Assembly (NCBI RefSeq): GCF_011075055.1
Contig: NC_058153.1
Location: 7,254,001 to 7,318,000, forward strand
From: Mangifera indica
Lineage: Eukaryota; Streptophyta; Magnoliopsida; Sapindales; Anacardiaceae
Direction of reading: 5' to 3'
DNA: 64,000 nucleotides
The first letter of the stretch is position 1; every line of letters starts with the position of its first letter. The notes beneath the pieces were generated by a model. The model did no database searches, had not been told where the DNA came from, and saw only the letters and a list, made by a program, of their open reading frames with translations. Made by a program: the position numbers and the translations under genes. This document shows, in pieces, positions 35,020 through 48,410 of the stretch.

Positions 35020-36295
35020 AAGCTATTGGGGACACACACAAATCCTAGTTTGCGTTAGATTGTGTGAATTTGTGAGTTTTTGTATTCAGAGAATGATAAG
35101 AATGAATTTCTCCTCTATTTTTATGAAAAATGACTATGTATACATTATTAGATAAGTGATTAACTTATACTAACACTTTTCAGTCCCTCAACTTTTAGGT
35201 TAGTACTATTTCGCCACTACAGGTTTAAAATATTACATTAAGTTTAAAAAATGAGTGTTGAATCCATTTAGTATGGATTAGACTCAAATAACTCATTAAT
35301 AAAGATTGAAATCATTACAATCATGAAAAACTCTACATGATTCACACTATATGCAATATGCCTTAAACTTTTAAATTTTGGCTATGATATCTTTATTATG
35401 TGCGACTCATAGGTTCTTTATCATGTTGGCAGTAAATTAAATTGTAATTAATCTACAATTAATCAACCCTTAATTTATAAACCATAAGTGACCCCTAGCA
35501 AGAACCATTACCACCCAAATGATAAATAATCAATGAAAGATAATTTACCTTTCAATGGTTTGGTTATTGTGTAATAAGATTATTTCATCAATTGATACAT
35601 CTTCAAAGTTGAGGCATAAAATTGGTGTCTACCTGAGATCATCCATAATGTTGATGTTTGGTTAGTCATGTAACAACTAAACTAATATTAGATTGAGCAC
35701 TAACCGTATCCTATTATGGTCATTGATTTATAATATGTTGTTATAACCAAACTTTAAGTGAGATATCTGTTAGCCTAGTTGAGAGTGATGAATCTCAAAT
35801 CAATCCACCATAGCCTTGATACACTTGTCGACATAGCCAATGATTACCATATCAATAACCCTTAAAGAAAGGTCACTTTCGGGTAATGTCAAACCCAATC
35901 GATTGGTACATAAGACACTTCAATGATCTCAAGTTAAAGGATCACATATACAACCATCCATTAGAGGATTTGTTTCACAGACCTTGGGGTTATCATCTAA
36001 CATCCTTTAGTGGGTTAGTCTGGTAAACATGTAGTCAATATATGTACCTTTCAATAGAATTGTTCAATACAATGATAGTTTGACTGTATTACTTGTGTAA
36101 TAGGTTAGGATTATGATACATGTTGATTTATTCATCATGAATTTACCATTTTAAGGGCATTCATCTTGAATACATGTAAACATATGCACTTAAAGATAAA
36201 AGGAAGCCACTAGTATTTTTATAAATATGATTTATCTTGGAATATATATAAACATATATCACTAAAAAGATTGACTCTAGATTACCTACTCCAAC
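35020..36295 (-). mobile_element. LTR-like repeat, - orientation
   Basis: On the minus strand it begins TGTTGGAGTAGGTAATCTAG at 36295, a typical copia LTR start. It contains an AAACCTATGAGTCGCACATA block related to 34066-34085. The low-coordinate boundary is vague. With 33900-34860 it makes an inverted pair of related LTR sequences. Confidence 0.4.
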
Positions 36296-36989
36296 AGTTG
36301 GTTACTAAGCATCTTGCTAAGTTTAGTTCAAGCTCCCCTTGAACATTTTGCAATTAGAATCCATCTAGTTTTTTGGTCTTAAAATCCCTTTAAGAACCAA
36401 CTAGAAATTACATTCCACAATCTATTTAGATAAACTAATATGCAACAATAATAAAACGTTATATTCAAGAATAAAAAAACAAAACATAACTTAACTCAAG
36501 AAAGTATTTAAAAAAATTAAAATATCTAGGTTATTCAAACCAAAGAAGAAGGTTAGTTTCAATACCCAACTTGCACCAAAAGGAAAGAAACAATTGTCCA
36601 TATCAAAATTGCCTAATTTAAAAAGTTATAATCGATTAAAAAAAACAACAATACTACTTTTGTCAAGTGTGAATTAACAAGAGTCATTAAATAATGTGAT
36701 CACATAAAGTAAAAAGTGTGGACTCAATGGACATAGTTTTCCCAAAAAAACATCTACACATTCCAACAACAATTAATACATCAACTCATAACTAATCAAC
36801 CAATAAATAATTAAAATTTTAAATGGTCATGCTTAACTTCTTCATGAACTTTTAGTACTGTCTTTGTAATGTATTGTTTAATGCCTTAAAAAAAGGAGCA
36901 AAACATGCTTTTAAATTACTTGAATTTGCATTATGAATGAGTTTAATGGTTATTTTGTTAGAAATTACACCTTGTTACTATTCTATTTA
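36296..36989. other. Intergenic DNA, no gene seen
   Basis: AT-rich, stops in all frames, no recognised repeat. Confidence 0.35.
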
Positions 36990-37460
36990 TAGGAAATTAT
37001 GGTATAAAAATTCACAATGCACAATGAAATTTACAACTAAAATTTTATAAAACAATAATCAAAACACCATAACTCCTACTAGATATGTAATCGCAACATA
37101 CTACTATATACAACCATGAGATGAATCAAGAAGTCATACCTGTGTAGGTGACCCTCTTGTCTTTTTCGATCACTTGATATGACAAACAACTCTTTTAATC
37201 TAAGTACAAGACTACGCATTGGTATCCATATGAAACACAAACGTAAATAGACTTAAGCATGCATAGGAAGTCTTCTAAGACTTTTTTGAGTAGACAATTG
37301 TTTAGAGTGCATGGGCGTGCTCTGTGTGTGTAAAGTAAAAAGTTATGAAATTGTGAAATCATTTCCTTTTATATAGAGACCATGCATAAACGTTCATAGT
37401 GATCCATGACCGTGTAACCAATGTTTATCTTATCCATATAATTAGTAATTATCTAGATTT
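36990..37460 (-). mobile_element. LTR 3'-part, second copy at 52525-52945
   Basis: Similar over about 450 bp to 52525-52945: shared CACAATGCACA, AACAATAATCAAAACACCAT, GTTTAGAGTGCA and CATAGTGATCCATG-type strings, with indels. In the second copy a minus-strand primer-binding site adjoins, so this is read as the 3' part of a minus-strand copia-type LTR. Confidence 0.55.
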
Positions 37461-37769
37461 TAGGGTGGATAACATCATGGATAATTCTTATTTGACAATA
37501 ATGCATGCCTGTACATAGACCATACACACTCTTGCATATGTCAAAATTATCCGTGTGCGACTTTATCCTTATCAAATTGGATAAAGTCCAAAATCCATAA
37601 CTTCTTCCATATCAAAACACCTAAGGATTATTACACTTTGGTCTTTAAATGCAATGACCTACACTTTAAGTCCAAATACTTCCTAAGACTCAAAATCATC
37701 TATCCAAATAATAAATCTGATTCATCTCGAATAATCCTAAACCGTAAGAGTTTGATCAACTATTGCATT

Positions 37770-40159
37770 TGTAATACCCATAGGTATATCTTAAGGGCAA
37801 AACAATCTTTATGCATGAGTTGAATTGTGATATGAATGATTTATTATGGTTTCAAACCAAAAGTATGAGTTTTGGTGACGCACAACCGTGTATAGTAAGA
37901 CTATACCCATGTGTCATTGTTACATTAGTTCAATAAGATGATTTCCACATGAATTTCATATTCAATGACACACAATCATGTGCCTTGGACATATGCCTAT
38001 GAGTGTTCAATGTGTTTTCAATTTTTAAAATAGCATAATGGCTGTGTTTTAGGGATTTTATCCCTACCAAAATGGACATATATTTCTAGTAGAGAGAGAG
38101 AGAATTATGATTTGATTGGCTGTGATTCACACAAGACCTATGATAGATGTTCTCTTATGATGAAGAGAGAGATAAAGAAGTAAGAATAAGGCCTCTTGAG
38201 TTATGTTGTAGCAACAAAAACATCAAAAGGTAAGTAGGCCCTACTTTCATCATATTCTCAACAAAGTCAATTCCGATGAGTTTTATCTACACCTATTAGT
38301 GTTTTTTAATTGAAATTAAGCATGTTGGAATGTGTTAGTTTGATTCTTTAATGATATGTTATGGTTTGGTTGTTAGTGAAGTATATTGAATAACCAACTC
38401 TAATAATCGATGATTAATGCCTTGCTATGATAAAGAGTATGCCAAGAAAACATGATCAATGTTAACAACCAGTATTAGGGATGTAATATTTCTATGACAT
38501 AATAATTGAGATGTTGTGCGTGTTTCCCTATGTTGATGTTTTAATATCCAATGTTTCTTTATTTTTTAGTTTAAAGTGTGATGATTTTGGTTTGCATCAA
38601 ATGGAAACTTGAAAAGCCTTATGAATAGACTAGAAATATGTTTCCCTACCAAAATGGACATATATTTCTAGTAGAGAGAGAGAGAATTATGATTTGATTG
38701 GCTGTGATTCACACAAGACCTATGATAGATGTTCTCTTATGATGAAGAGAGAGATAAAGAAGTAAGAATAAGGCCTCTTGAGTTATGTTGTAGCAACAAA
38801 AACATCAAAAGGTAAGTAGGCCCTACTTTCATCATATTCTCAACAAAGTCAATTCCGATGAGTTTTATCTGCACCTATTAGTGTTTTTTAATTGAAATTA
38901 AGCATGTTGGAATGTGTTAGTTTGATTCTTTAATGATACGTTATGGTTTGGTTGTTAGTGAAGTATATTGAATAACCAACTCTAATAATCGATGATTAAT
39001 GCCTTGCTATGATAAGGAGTATGCCAAGAAAACATGATCAATGTTAACAACCAGTATTAGGGATGTAATATTTCTATGACATAATAATTGAGATGTTGTG
39101 CGTGTTTCCCTATGTTGATGTTTTAATATCCAATGTTTCTTTATTTTTTAGTTTAAAGTGTGATGATTTTGGTTTGCATCAAATGGAAACTTGAAAAGCC
39201 TTATGAATAGACTAGAAATATGTTTGGTATGCCTAGAATTGAAAGGAATGCATAGGGAATGAAATAGGGTGCCTTTTAGGTCTGTTTTTCAAATTCTGAG
39301 ATTCATCACATAGTTGTGTAGTATAGGACACATAAGTGTGTGCATAAGTTCTAATTTTTCAAGATGAGCTTTCTAGCATCCTAATAATTGGTAGACATTT
39401 TTTATTGATGAGTGGTTAACTAGGACACGTGGACTTTTCGTGTATAACATTAGTATGACTATGTGTAGGGTGAAATGACAAGAATGCCTCTAAGAAATAG
39501 TACAGATGAAATGAGTTTAGAAAAGGACAATGAAATAAATATCTGAAGAGGCATAAACTCATGTGTTAAGCATTACATGCCTGTGTACATAAAAAAATAA
39601 CATACAGGTAAAGACCAAAAGGAATGATGGTCATTTACGAGGAAAAAGGGGCATACCCTCGTGTGTCAAAAGTTACATGTCATCATCCTTATAGAGTTTA
39701 ATAGAGGTAGTAGAGGATGAGATCAAAGGCATTTTAGGGAATTCAATAAAAGTTAATAGCAGAGTCTCTTATTTATTGAGTATTTCATCACTCAATCTTT
39801 TACTTTCATCTTTGTAGGTGTACGTGATTGTGATAATTATGGGATGAGTGGTGGTCAACAAGTATAAAGCTGTGAGGGCATTCTAGTTATTTCAATCTTT
39901 ATTAGCTTTACGTATTTCATTATGATTTTATAGTTGTATTTGACTATACATATTATGGTTTTCAGTTTATATTTTTAAAACTAGACATCTTTTGTACGCT
40001 TTTGACATATGTTTTTAATAAGGCTATTTCAATTACTTTGTAAATTTTAATAAAAGATGTTTTTACTTAGTTATTTTAAACATTTATTACATGTTTGAAT
40101 TAAATGCATGCTCTAAATAGTCAATATGGTGACATTTTTGTTTGAAGGAGGTGTTCCAA
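37770..40159 (+). repeat. 5' LTR of Ty3/gypsy element, with internal 582-bp duplication
   Basis: Starts TGTAATACCC, and its sequence follows the 3' LTR at 43042 (GTTGAATTGTGATAT, then AAAAGTATGAGTTT and so on). It ends near GTGTTCCA just before the primer-binding site TTGGTATCAAAGTATAG (40161-40177). It is about 2390 bp because 38062-38643 is tandemly duplicated. Without the duplication it would be about 1.8 kb. The two LTRs differ by roughly 15-20% by eye, so the insertion is old. Confidence 0.8.
38062..39225 (+). repeat. Near-identical 582-bp tandem duplication inside the LTR
   Basis: Copy 1 is 38062-38643 and copy 2 is 38644-39225. By eye they differ at only about three positions (for example ATCTACACC against ATCTGCACC). 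Both start CCCTACCAAAATGG and end AGAAATATGTTT. The partner LTR at 43042-45060 has a single copy. The duplication is therefore much younger than the retrotransposon insertion. Confidence 0.95.
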
Positions 40160-40189
40160 GTTGGTATCAAAGTATAGTTTTGGTACCTA

Positions 40190-43027
40190 AAAGATGTCTT
40201 AAGTGTATTTGTAGTCAAATATAGTAAAAATGTAAGCCTCTTTTGTCATGCTAACCGCGTTGATGGATTGATGGAGAAATTTATACTTTGATACCTCAGA
40301 CCTACAATGAGGCTTTAAGTTTAGCTTTGAAGGTAAAGGTATTTGTAAAGAGAATGTATGGCCAAACCATAGCTTACACAACCCTAGTACCAATGCCAAC
40401 AACAATACCATAGTTGGACAATAGTAATATCTTAATCCAGAGAGGCCCTTCTCTGAAAGGAAAGAGAAAAGACCTTTTTAGCCCAAGGAAAATAAAGAAG
40501 GTTATAATAGTAGAAAGAAAAAGAGAAAATCAAAGATCTCAACTTGTTATAGGTGCAATAGACATTGTAGTGGAATGTATCCAATAGGGCAAACAGTTTA
40601 CTACAAGTGTTACCAATCAGAGCACATAACCAAATCTTGTCCTAGAGCTTTAGTCTGTGCCAACTAACTAGAAAAGGAGCTACTGCCAAAGTGTACACCA
40701 TAACCTGAAGATCAGTTAAGACCAACCCACATCAGTTACTGGTCAGATTTTTTATCTTAATACTACTATTTATATTCTGATTGATTATGGTGCTAAACAT
40801 TGTTTTGTAGCCAAGACTCTAGTAAACAGATTAGGAGTATAACTAGTTACGATGCCTTAGAGAGTCAGAATAGAGTTACTTGATAGTAGATCTGTAGTGA
40901 GATGATGTTAATGAGATAGATGATAGAAATACAAGGTAGATAACTTCTTGTGTACCCAATACTTTTTGAGATACCAAACTTTGATATGATATTAGGGAAA
41001 ATTTTCCTAGGGAAGAATAGAGTTGAGATTAAATTTCAGTGCAAGAAAATTCGATGAAGCCTTGAGAATCAGGATCAATTTGAGTTTGGCAAAACGAGTG
41101 TCAAGAGCATAATGATCACTTTAGTAAATGAAAGGAAAATGTTAAGTAAGGGGTGCACAAGTTTCTTAGCCAACATGGTGAGTAAGGTAAAGTAAAGCCT
41201 GAGTATTGATGAGACGCTAGTTGTTCAAGAGTTTTCAAACCTATTCTCAAAAAAGTAACCAAGATTAGTTATTGAAGGAGAGATAAAGTTCAACATAGAA
41301 TTGGTGTCATACATAATATCTATCTTTGAGGCACCTTATAGAATGACCCCAGTCAAACTATAAGAATTAAAGAAGCAATTGTAGGAGTTACTAAAGAATA
41401 GTTTTATCAAATCATGTCACTCTCCCTAGGGAGCACCCTTCTTGTTTGTCAAAAAGAAAGATGCGTCTGTAAGAATGTGTATAGACTATTAAAAGCTAAA
41501 CAAGGTAATGATGAAGAACAAATACTTGTCCCCTAAAACTAATGACTTGTTTGATTAGTTTAGAGGATCAGTGGTGTTCCCTAAAATTGATCTAAGGTCA
41601 GCTATCATCAGGTAAGGATAGTTGAGCAGGATATACCTAAGATAGTTTTCCAGATAAGGTATGACCACTTTAAGTTTGTAGTGATGTTGTTCAGACTAAT
41701 TAGTATTATACAGCTCATAGAATTAATGAACCGTGTATTCCATAACTACTTAGATAAGTTTATTATAGTTTTCATAGATAACATTTTTATGTACTCTAAG
41801 AGTCAAAAGGAGCATAAGTAACACTTAAGACTTGCCTTATAGAGGTTGAGGAAAAAATAGTTGTATGCCAACTTCACCAATTGTGAATTTTGGCTTGATA
41901 GAGTTGTTTTTTTAGGGCATATAGTCTTAATCGAAGGTATATCAATGAACTTAAGTGTCTCACATGTTAGTAGTTAAGGTTAAACATCAAAGAATGTTAA
42001 GATTGTTTCAGCTTCTGAGTACACTAAAGTGAAAGTGGGAGCATATTTTCATAAACTTCATTGTTAGGCTCCCACGAATTCAGAGTGGTTTTAATACCTT
42101 TAGGTAATAAGTGACAGTTTGACCAAAACAATGTATTTCTTGCCTATTAAGGATATCACCCCTATAGATCAACTAAGGAGATTATATGTTCGAGAGATTG
42201 TTAGATTGCATGGTATGCCTAAGACTATAGTATCACATAAGGACATGAGGGTTATGTCAGCTTTTTGGAAAAGTTTACATAGATCCTTAGGCACTAATTT
42301 GATATTTAGTATAACTTATCACTTAAAAATGAATGGTCAGATGGAGAAGACCAACCAACTGTTAGAAGATATGTTGAGAGCCTACTATTTGGATCATAGG
42401 GCGAGTTAAGTAGAAATGTTACCTTTTATAGGGTTTGCCTATAATAATAACTATTAGACGATGATTTAGATGGCCCTATAAGGTACTCTATGGTAAGAGG
42501 TGTAGTTCCCTTCTACATTGGGATAAGTTAAGTGAGAGGGACGTCTTGGTTCAAACTGTTAGATCGGAGTTAACCTAGAAAATGGTTAAGGATGTTTAAC
42601 TGATCAGAAAAAGAATAAAACAAGCTTATGATCGATATAAGAGTTATATAGATCAGAGATATTGAGATGTAGAGTTTAGTGTAAGTGACAGAGTGACCTC
42701 TTTTAAGTAAATGATGAGTTTTGCATTAGCAATAAACATGGATTGTATTCATGATATATTCCATGTTTCTTCATTGCATAAGTATATTGGTGATACTTCT
42801 TATGTGTTCAGAACCAAGGAGATTCAATTATTAGAGAACCTTAATTATGATAAAAGACTGGTTCAAACCTTTGATATGAGGGTTGAATAGTTAAGGAAAT
42901 GATAAATTCCTTTAGTTGAGGTATTATGAAGGAATCACAAGGTTGAGAAAGTTACTTGGGAGATATGGACTATGAGAAAAAAGCATACTCAGTTATTTTT
43001 AGTGAATTCTAGGTATAAAATTCCAAT
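40190..43027 (+). pseudogene. Ty3/gypsy gag-pol remnants
   Basis: Visible pieces: Gag zinc-knuckle area near 40550-40645 (CYRCNRH, then YYKCYQSEHITKSC, where the first Cys has become Tyr); protease near 40735-40830 (LIDYGAKHCFVAK, Ser of DSGA lost); reverse transcriptase near 41335-41930 (APFLFVKKKDAS, RMCIDY, PKIDLRSA) with many stops and the FIDNIFMYS form of the catalytic FIDD block; integrase 42119-42409 (YVREIVRLHGMPKTIV, then GQMEKTNQLLEDMLRAY), with the second catalytic Asp position disrupted; chromodomain-like end near 42935-43010 (NHKVEKVTWE, then LF). Stops and shifts occur every 20-60 codons. No function is expected. Confidence 0.85.
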
Positions 43028-43041
43028 AAAAGAGGAAAAAT

Positions 43042-45060
43042 TGTAACACTTATAAGTACGTCTCGAGGGTAAAATAGTCGTTACATATGGGTTGAATTGT
43101 GATATAAACTATTTATTGTAGTTTTAAGCCAAAAGTATGAGTTTCAATGACACAAGGCCGTGTATGGTGAGGCCATACCCATGTGTTATTGCCACATTAG
43201 CCAAATAAGATGATTTTTGCATGAATTTCAAATTCAATGACATGTAATTGTGTGTCTTGGACATATGCCCATGTATGTTATATATAGTTTCAGCTTTTAA
43301 AAAGGCATGATAACTGCATGTTAGGGATTTTATTCCTACCAAAATGCATACACCTTTCTAGTAAAGAGAAAAAAAATTGTAATCTGATTAGTGGTGATTC
43401 ACGTAGGACCTATGACGAGCATTCTCAAGTGACAAAGAGAGAGAGAAAAGTGAAATGACGGCTTTCTAAGTTATGTTATAGTGATAGAAACATCATGAGG
43501 TGTAAGAGGCCCAACGTTTTATCATATTTTTAACTAAGGCAATTTTGATGAATTTTATACATACATGAAGGTGTTCTTTAATTGAAATCATGCTAGAATG
43601 TATTAGGTTGATTCTTTAATGATAGTTTAGGGTTTGTTGCTGGTAAAGTATATTGAATAACTAACTTTAATAATCGATGATTAATGTTGTGTTATGATAA
43701 AGAGTATGCCATCAAAACGTGATTGATGTTAATAGCCAGTATTAAAAATGCAATATTTTTATGATATGCTATTGTGCGTGTTTCCCTGTGTTGATGCTTT
43801 AACATCCAATGTTAAAGGAATGCATAAGGACTGAATTAGGGTGTATTTCAAATATATTCTTTGAATTTTAGGATTCATGTCTATGTGTGCAAGTTCCAGT
43901 TTTTGGGATGAGTTTCTCGAAGTCCTAATGATTGTTAGATGTTGTTGATCTATGAGTGATCAACTAGGTTATGTGAACTTTCCACATATAACATTAGCAT
44001 GACCGTGTCTAAGATAAGATAACCAGAATGCCCCTAAAAAATAATTTGGTAAAGATAAGGTTAGAAAAGGAATATGGAATAAATATTTGAAGAGGCATAC
44101 ACCCATGTGTCAAAGGTTACACACCCGTATACATAGAAAACTAACATATGAATAGAGGCCGTAAGGAAAGATGTTTCTGCATGAGGAAAAAGGGACAAAT
44201 CCCTATGTGTAAAGAGTTACACACCTTCATATAAAAGAAAGAAGAAAGATTAAAGTAAAGAAGCTAGACTAGAGACTTATGGGTTGTCTCGAACAACAAC
44301 ACAGACCTCTTAGTTACGTAGTAATGCCCTACGTGCCTGTGAGTTAAGCTCAGAATGGCATTAGTATACAGTGTCAATACAACATCCAAATACATATGTT
44401 TTTACCAAGTTCAATATGGTCATGCTAGATAAGAATTTATAAAGTGGTTTTTTAATGACTAAGCGAGACATAGTTTAATTTGAGAGTTAAGACATGTAGC
44501 CCATACATTCTTTAGAGCTCAACTTGAGCACAAAGAAGGTAGTTATGACCCACTATCATTCTTTTAGAGTTTAATGCCAACTCTAGATGATAAAGATAGT
44601 AAGGGTCAAGATAAAAGGTATTTGGGGGAATTTAGTAAAAATTATTGGTATAGTTTCTTACTTACTAAGTGTTTCATCGCTCACTCTTCTATTTCATGTG
44701 TGCAAGTACAGGTAATGTGACGATTATAGAATGAGTGGTGGTCAGCGAGCGTAAAGATCCAAAGGCATTCTAGTCATTTAAGTTATTATAAGCTTTGCTT
44801 ATTTCATTATGATTTTATGGTTGCATTTGACTATACATATTATGGTTTTCAACTTATATTATTTTTAAGATCTAGATATCTTTTGTACGCTTCTGACAAA
44901 TTTTTTTAATAAAGGTATTTCAATCATTTTGTAAAATTTAATAAAAGATATTTTATTTAGTTATTTTGAAAATTTATTACATGTTTGAATTAGAAACATT
45001 CTCTAAATAGTAAATCTGGTGACATCTTTCTCTAATAGTACTTTTACAAGGGGTATTACA
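43042..45060 (+). repeat. 3' LTR of the Ty3/gypsy element
   Basis: Begins TGTAACACTT after the purine tract and ends GGGTATTACA. It is colinear with the 5' LTR but lacks the 582-bp duplication. It carries about 300 bp near 44230-44560 that have no obvious counterpart in the 5' LTR. Confidence 0.85.
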
Positions 45061-48000
45061 CCATCTCGTTTGAAAATGCATAAGTCGACAAGTGGTATAA
45101 TAGATATCAATCCTACAAGGATTGACAAAATGATTACTAAATTGTTTTAGGGTCCTTATTAGCTAAGGAGATTGGGTAATTTAAGACTGTAATATGAAAA
45201 TACAACTAATTAATGAATATTCCTATTGTAATCATAATGTATTAATGGTTGGATATCCTGAGTTACCCTAATTCATCTTGTAAGGTTGACAAAATGTGTA
45301 AACATCAAATGAGCACCTACTTTTGTGATACTCAAATAACACATACCCTTTATGTTCTGTGACTCTAATGACTCCACAAGGATTTGACCTATTTCTAGCA
45401 TCAAGTTTTCATGTTCAATGAATGCATGCATTAACTTCGTACCTACCTTTTGATGTTCAACATAAGCCTAATGACATGTGCAAAGTTAGGCCCTAAACTT
45501 GACACAAGCATTGAAATACCATTCATTAAATCAAACATTTACAATATTATTATATATAAAATAAAAATATTACAAGTTCATGAGGACTATCAAAGCCTTA
45601 TTACTTCCTACAATAAAGAGAATTAGTCACTCATGTTTGAAATAGAAACATGAAAACAAATATATGAAAACATTGTAAACTAAAGGCAGAATCAAAAAAT
45701 GAATTGTCGCATGTATATATACTCGAGTTACTAGTTGTCGCCTCTAGTTGTATTGTTATTGTGCTTTGAACTTGTTATTCTTGGTGATGTATAGAAACTT
45801 GGAGAAAGTGATCATTGTGTCACTAAAAAAACTAAATTGTCATGGATAGTTGTATGAACATCTAAAAGCCCCTTTTTTTGTTGCTTCAGTAGAGTTTTCA
45901 TAATGATTCCTTTTTAGGTGAAAGTAAGAATCCTAGATCTTGTCCAAATTCACTCAACACCAGATCCATTACTTGTTGATCCACATTGATATTGAACACT
46001 TGGATTTTGTTTAATGTTCTTAAGTTGTATATCTGTCTTTTCTAATACGATCAGGAAACTTATCTGTTTTTTCCTCAATGTTGCTTTCTCTATCCTAATT
46101 TTCCCTGTTTTCTCTTAGAAAAAAAATTAAGTAAATAATAAAATATCAAATAAAAATTAATAATATTTATTTTTAATTCTAATATTTTTACCTAAAATAT
46201 GGAAAATGACAACTTTGACATGGGAAATAAACTTAATTTCTAAGTGCAACAAATTCTGCTAAACTTAAACCTTTGTTGTTCTTTAAGCTAAAATTAGAAT
46301 TTGGAAAACAAAGAGAAGATGCACTACCTAGTTAACATCCCTTATAAATGCAAGTGATTCTAGCTTGGTTGTCAACTTAACCAGCCTATATCCAAGCCTA
46401 TTGCTCTTTAAATCAAGCATGTACACACCTAATCCCTTAATATGACCCTCATGTACTATTGCAACCCAAACCCTAGTTTTAAGACTATGTTTCCTATCTC
46501 TACTAATGTTGGTCTCATACCTCGAGAAATCAATAGGTCTTCGTTTTGGTTGTAATGTGGTATAAGTGTTATGGCTTATGAATGAATTAGATAGCGATTT
46601 CTTTTTCAAACACACTATTATCGTTTCAAGGTTGGAATCCAGACACTCATATATATAGCTTTTGGTTCAAAGATCTTCTTCTTTCTTTTCTTCTTGGTTC
46701 TTATTTTCTTGCCTTGTCTTAGATATGTAGTTCCTTGCTTAATTTTATTCTTTTGTTAAATCAAACATCACTCCTTCAAACTTATTCTTTTGTATCACAA
46801 CACATCAATTGTATTAGAGCCTTGCTCTATTATTTCTTATGGTACTTCTTCTAATATAAGATTCAGATACAATATCTTTGCTTCGTCTTGGATTAGACAC
46901 TTATATGATCAAAGTATAACTTATCATATCTAGGCTTGGTGAATAGATGTACGTTATGAATAAAACATCTACACGACCTTTTTTATGTGTAGTTTTGTAG
47001 CTCGAAGGGTTAGCAAATGATTATGCAAATATCAGGACAGTGGCGGATTATGTAAAACAGGTTTTTTAGGTTGTAAAAGAAATTGGTGTTTGTATCTGTA
47101 ACAACCCCCTCTAGATACATACCTATACGCATAATATACACCTGAAGAGATATGTTAACTTAAAACTTTCCCCAAAACACAAGTAGTATATATTAAATGC
47201 ATGATGATCATTAAAACCCCACATATACAAAAAAGTGTAAACATTATTTCAAACAGCACTAGTGTCATAATAATCCAAATCCGTAAATAGTACATCTAAA
47301 ATCCATAATTACAAACCAAAGTGTATAACATAACAATAAACATGATAATGGTGCAAAAACAAAAATGAACAAATTGCCTCTCATGCAATATCTTGAGCCG
47401 ACTTGTTGGCTCCCCCACTACCTTATTACTCCATAAACCTATCTACAAAACTATAAAAAGAACATGGTAACTGATAAACACTCAGTAAATAGGTTACTTC
47501 TTAGCATCTTGTACACAATATCAAAATAACCATAAACTATATATGTATTCCACATTCGATCTCATTGTTGTATTTTTTGGATGTTTCCATAACATCCTAA
47601 ATGCTCATTCAAATATTTTGGCTTTTAGAGCCTAATCTCTATTAGCGGTGTCATCTTGAGTACTAACATCAAAATATGTATGTTAGCATTTTGGATGCTT
47701 GATAAAAGTATAAGACATCCTCTATGTCAAATATAAAGTATACTTAGTACCCTTTTTAGTTAGGCTTTGTGCTATAGTTACCCAATCACAAGAGGAGTAA
47801 GATCTTGAGCTTTTTCCAATATCGCAAAAGTATTTCAGATGCTAAAACGTTCAGTATCAGAGCATACATGAGTATCCTAAATGCTAAGGCACCCTACGCC
47901 AATGCATAATAACCAAACGGGTATCAAAGTCACTTGAACTAGTCTTAATGCTTTTATAACCACACTATACATAGCTTAATAGCTAAAATAAATTTTTTTC

Positions 48001-48410
48001 CTATTTTTGACTTGGAACCACTCTAATAGGGGTACATGTCATTGTTTACAGAGTTAGGAACCCTTAAAATACCCAAATAACTCATTTTGCTTTCGTTAAG
48101 GCCATAATCATAATATTCTTCTTATTCTCCTCTCTTAGGGGTAGAATAGTCATTTTATAATCATGGATAGGCATGGCCAACTCCATGCACACATACTTGT
48201 AAAATTTCCCAAATATACATAGTTGTGTGTTCTTTCTCATATGAGTGTGTTATACCAAATCACCACACAACTTAAATAATATTCTCTATGAGACAACTAA
48301 ATTATGCATTAGTTTATATATTTTAAAACTTGCTAATAAGGTGCTCAATGTTCAAGGTAAATGAATAAAAACTAATAATAATCTAAATACCATATATTTG
48401 TGGCATTGCA
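45061..48410. other. Nested retrotransposon debris
   Basis: 45061-46700 is AT-rich with no recognised domain. The 95-codon minus frame at 46328-46615 is unassigned. A primer-binding-like TTGTATTAGAGCC at 46809-46821 follows a possible LTR end (ACACATCAA), so a + strand LTR may finish at about 46808. From 47091 (TGTAACAACCCCCTCTAGAT) to about 48300 lies LTR-like DNA sharing blocks with 12003-15953, perhaps inserted into the element whose pol remnants begin at 48411. Confidence 0.4.

Larger units (their letters stand above)
37770..45060 (+). mobile_element. Ty3/gypsy retrotransposon with both LTRs, decayed
   Basis: LTRs at 37770-40159 and 43042-45060; primer-binding site near 40161 (initiator-Met tRNA type); purine tract AAAAGAGGAAAAAT at 43028-43041. 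The outer ends are TGTAATACCC and GGGTATTACA. Internal remnants run in gypsy order: Gag knuckle, protease, reverse transcriptase, integrase and a chromodomain-like C terminus, pointing to a chromovirus of Tekay/Del type. No exact 5-bp target duplication is visible (GCATT left, CCATC right). Confidence 0.85.

Noticed and set aside
42119..42409. Separate small gene at 42.1 kb
   Set aside because: It is the integrase piece of the decayed Ty3 element, in line with flanking RT and chromodomain remnants.
46328..46615. 95-codon minus frame as a possible host gene
   Set aside because: No recognised motif, surrounded by retrotransposon debris, and the length is compatible with chance in this composition.
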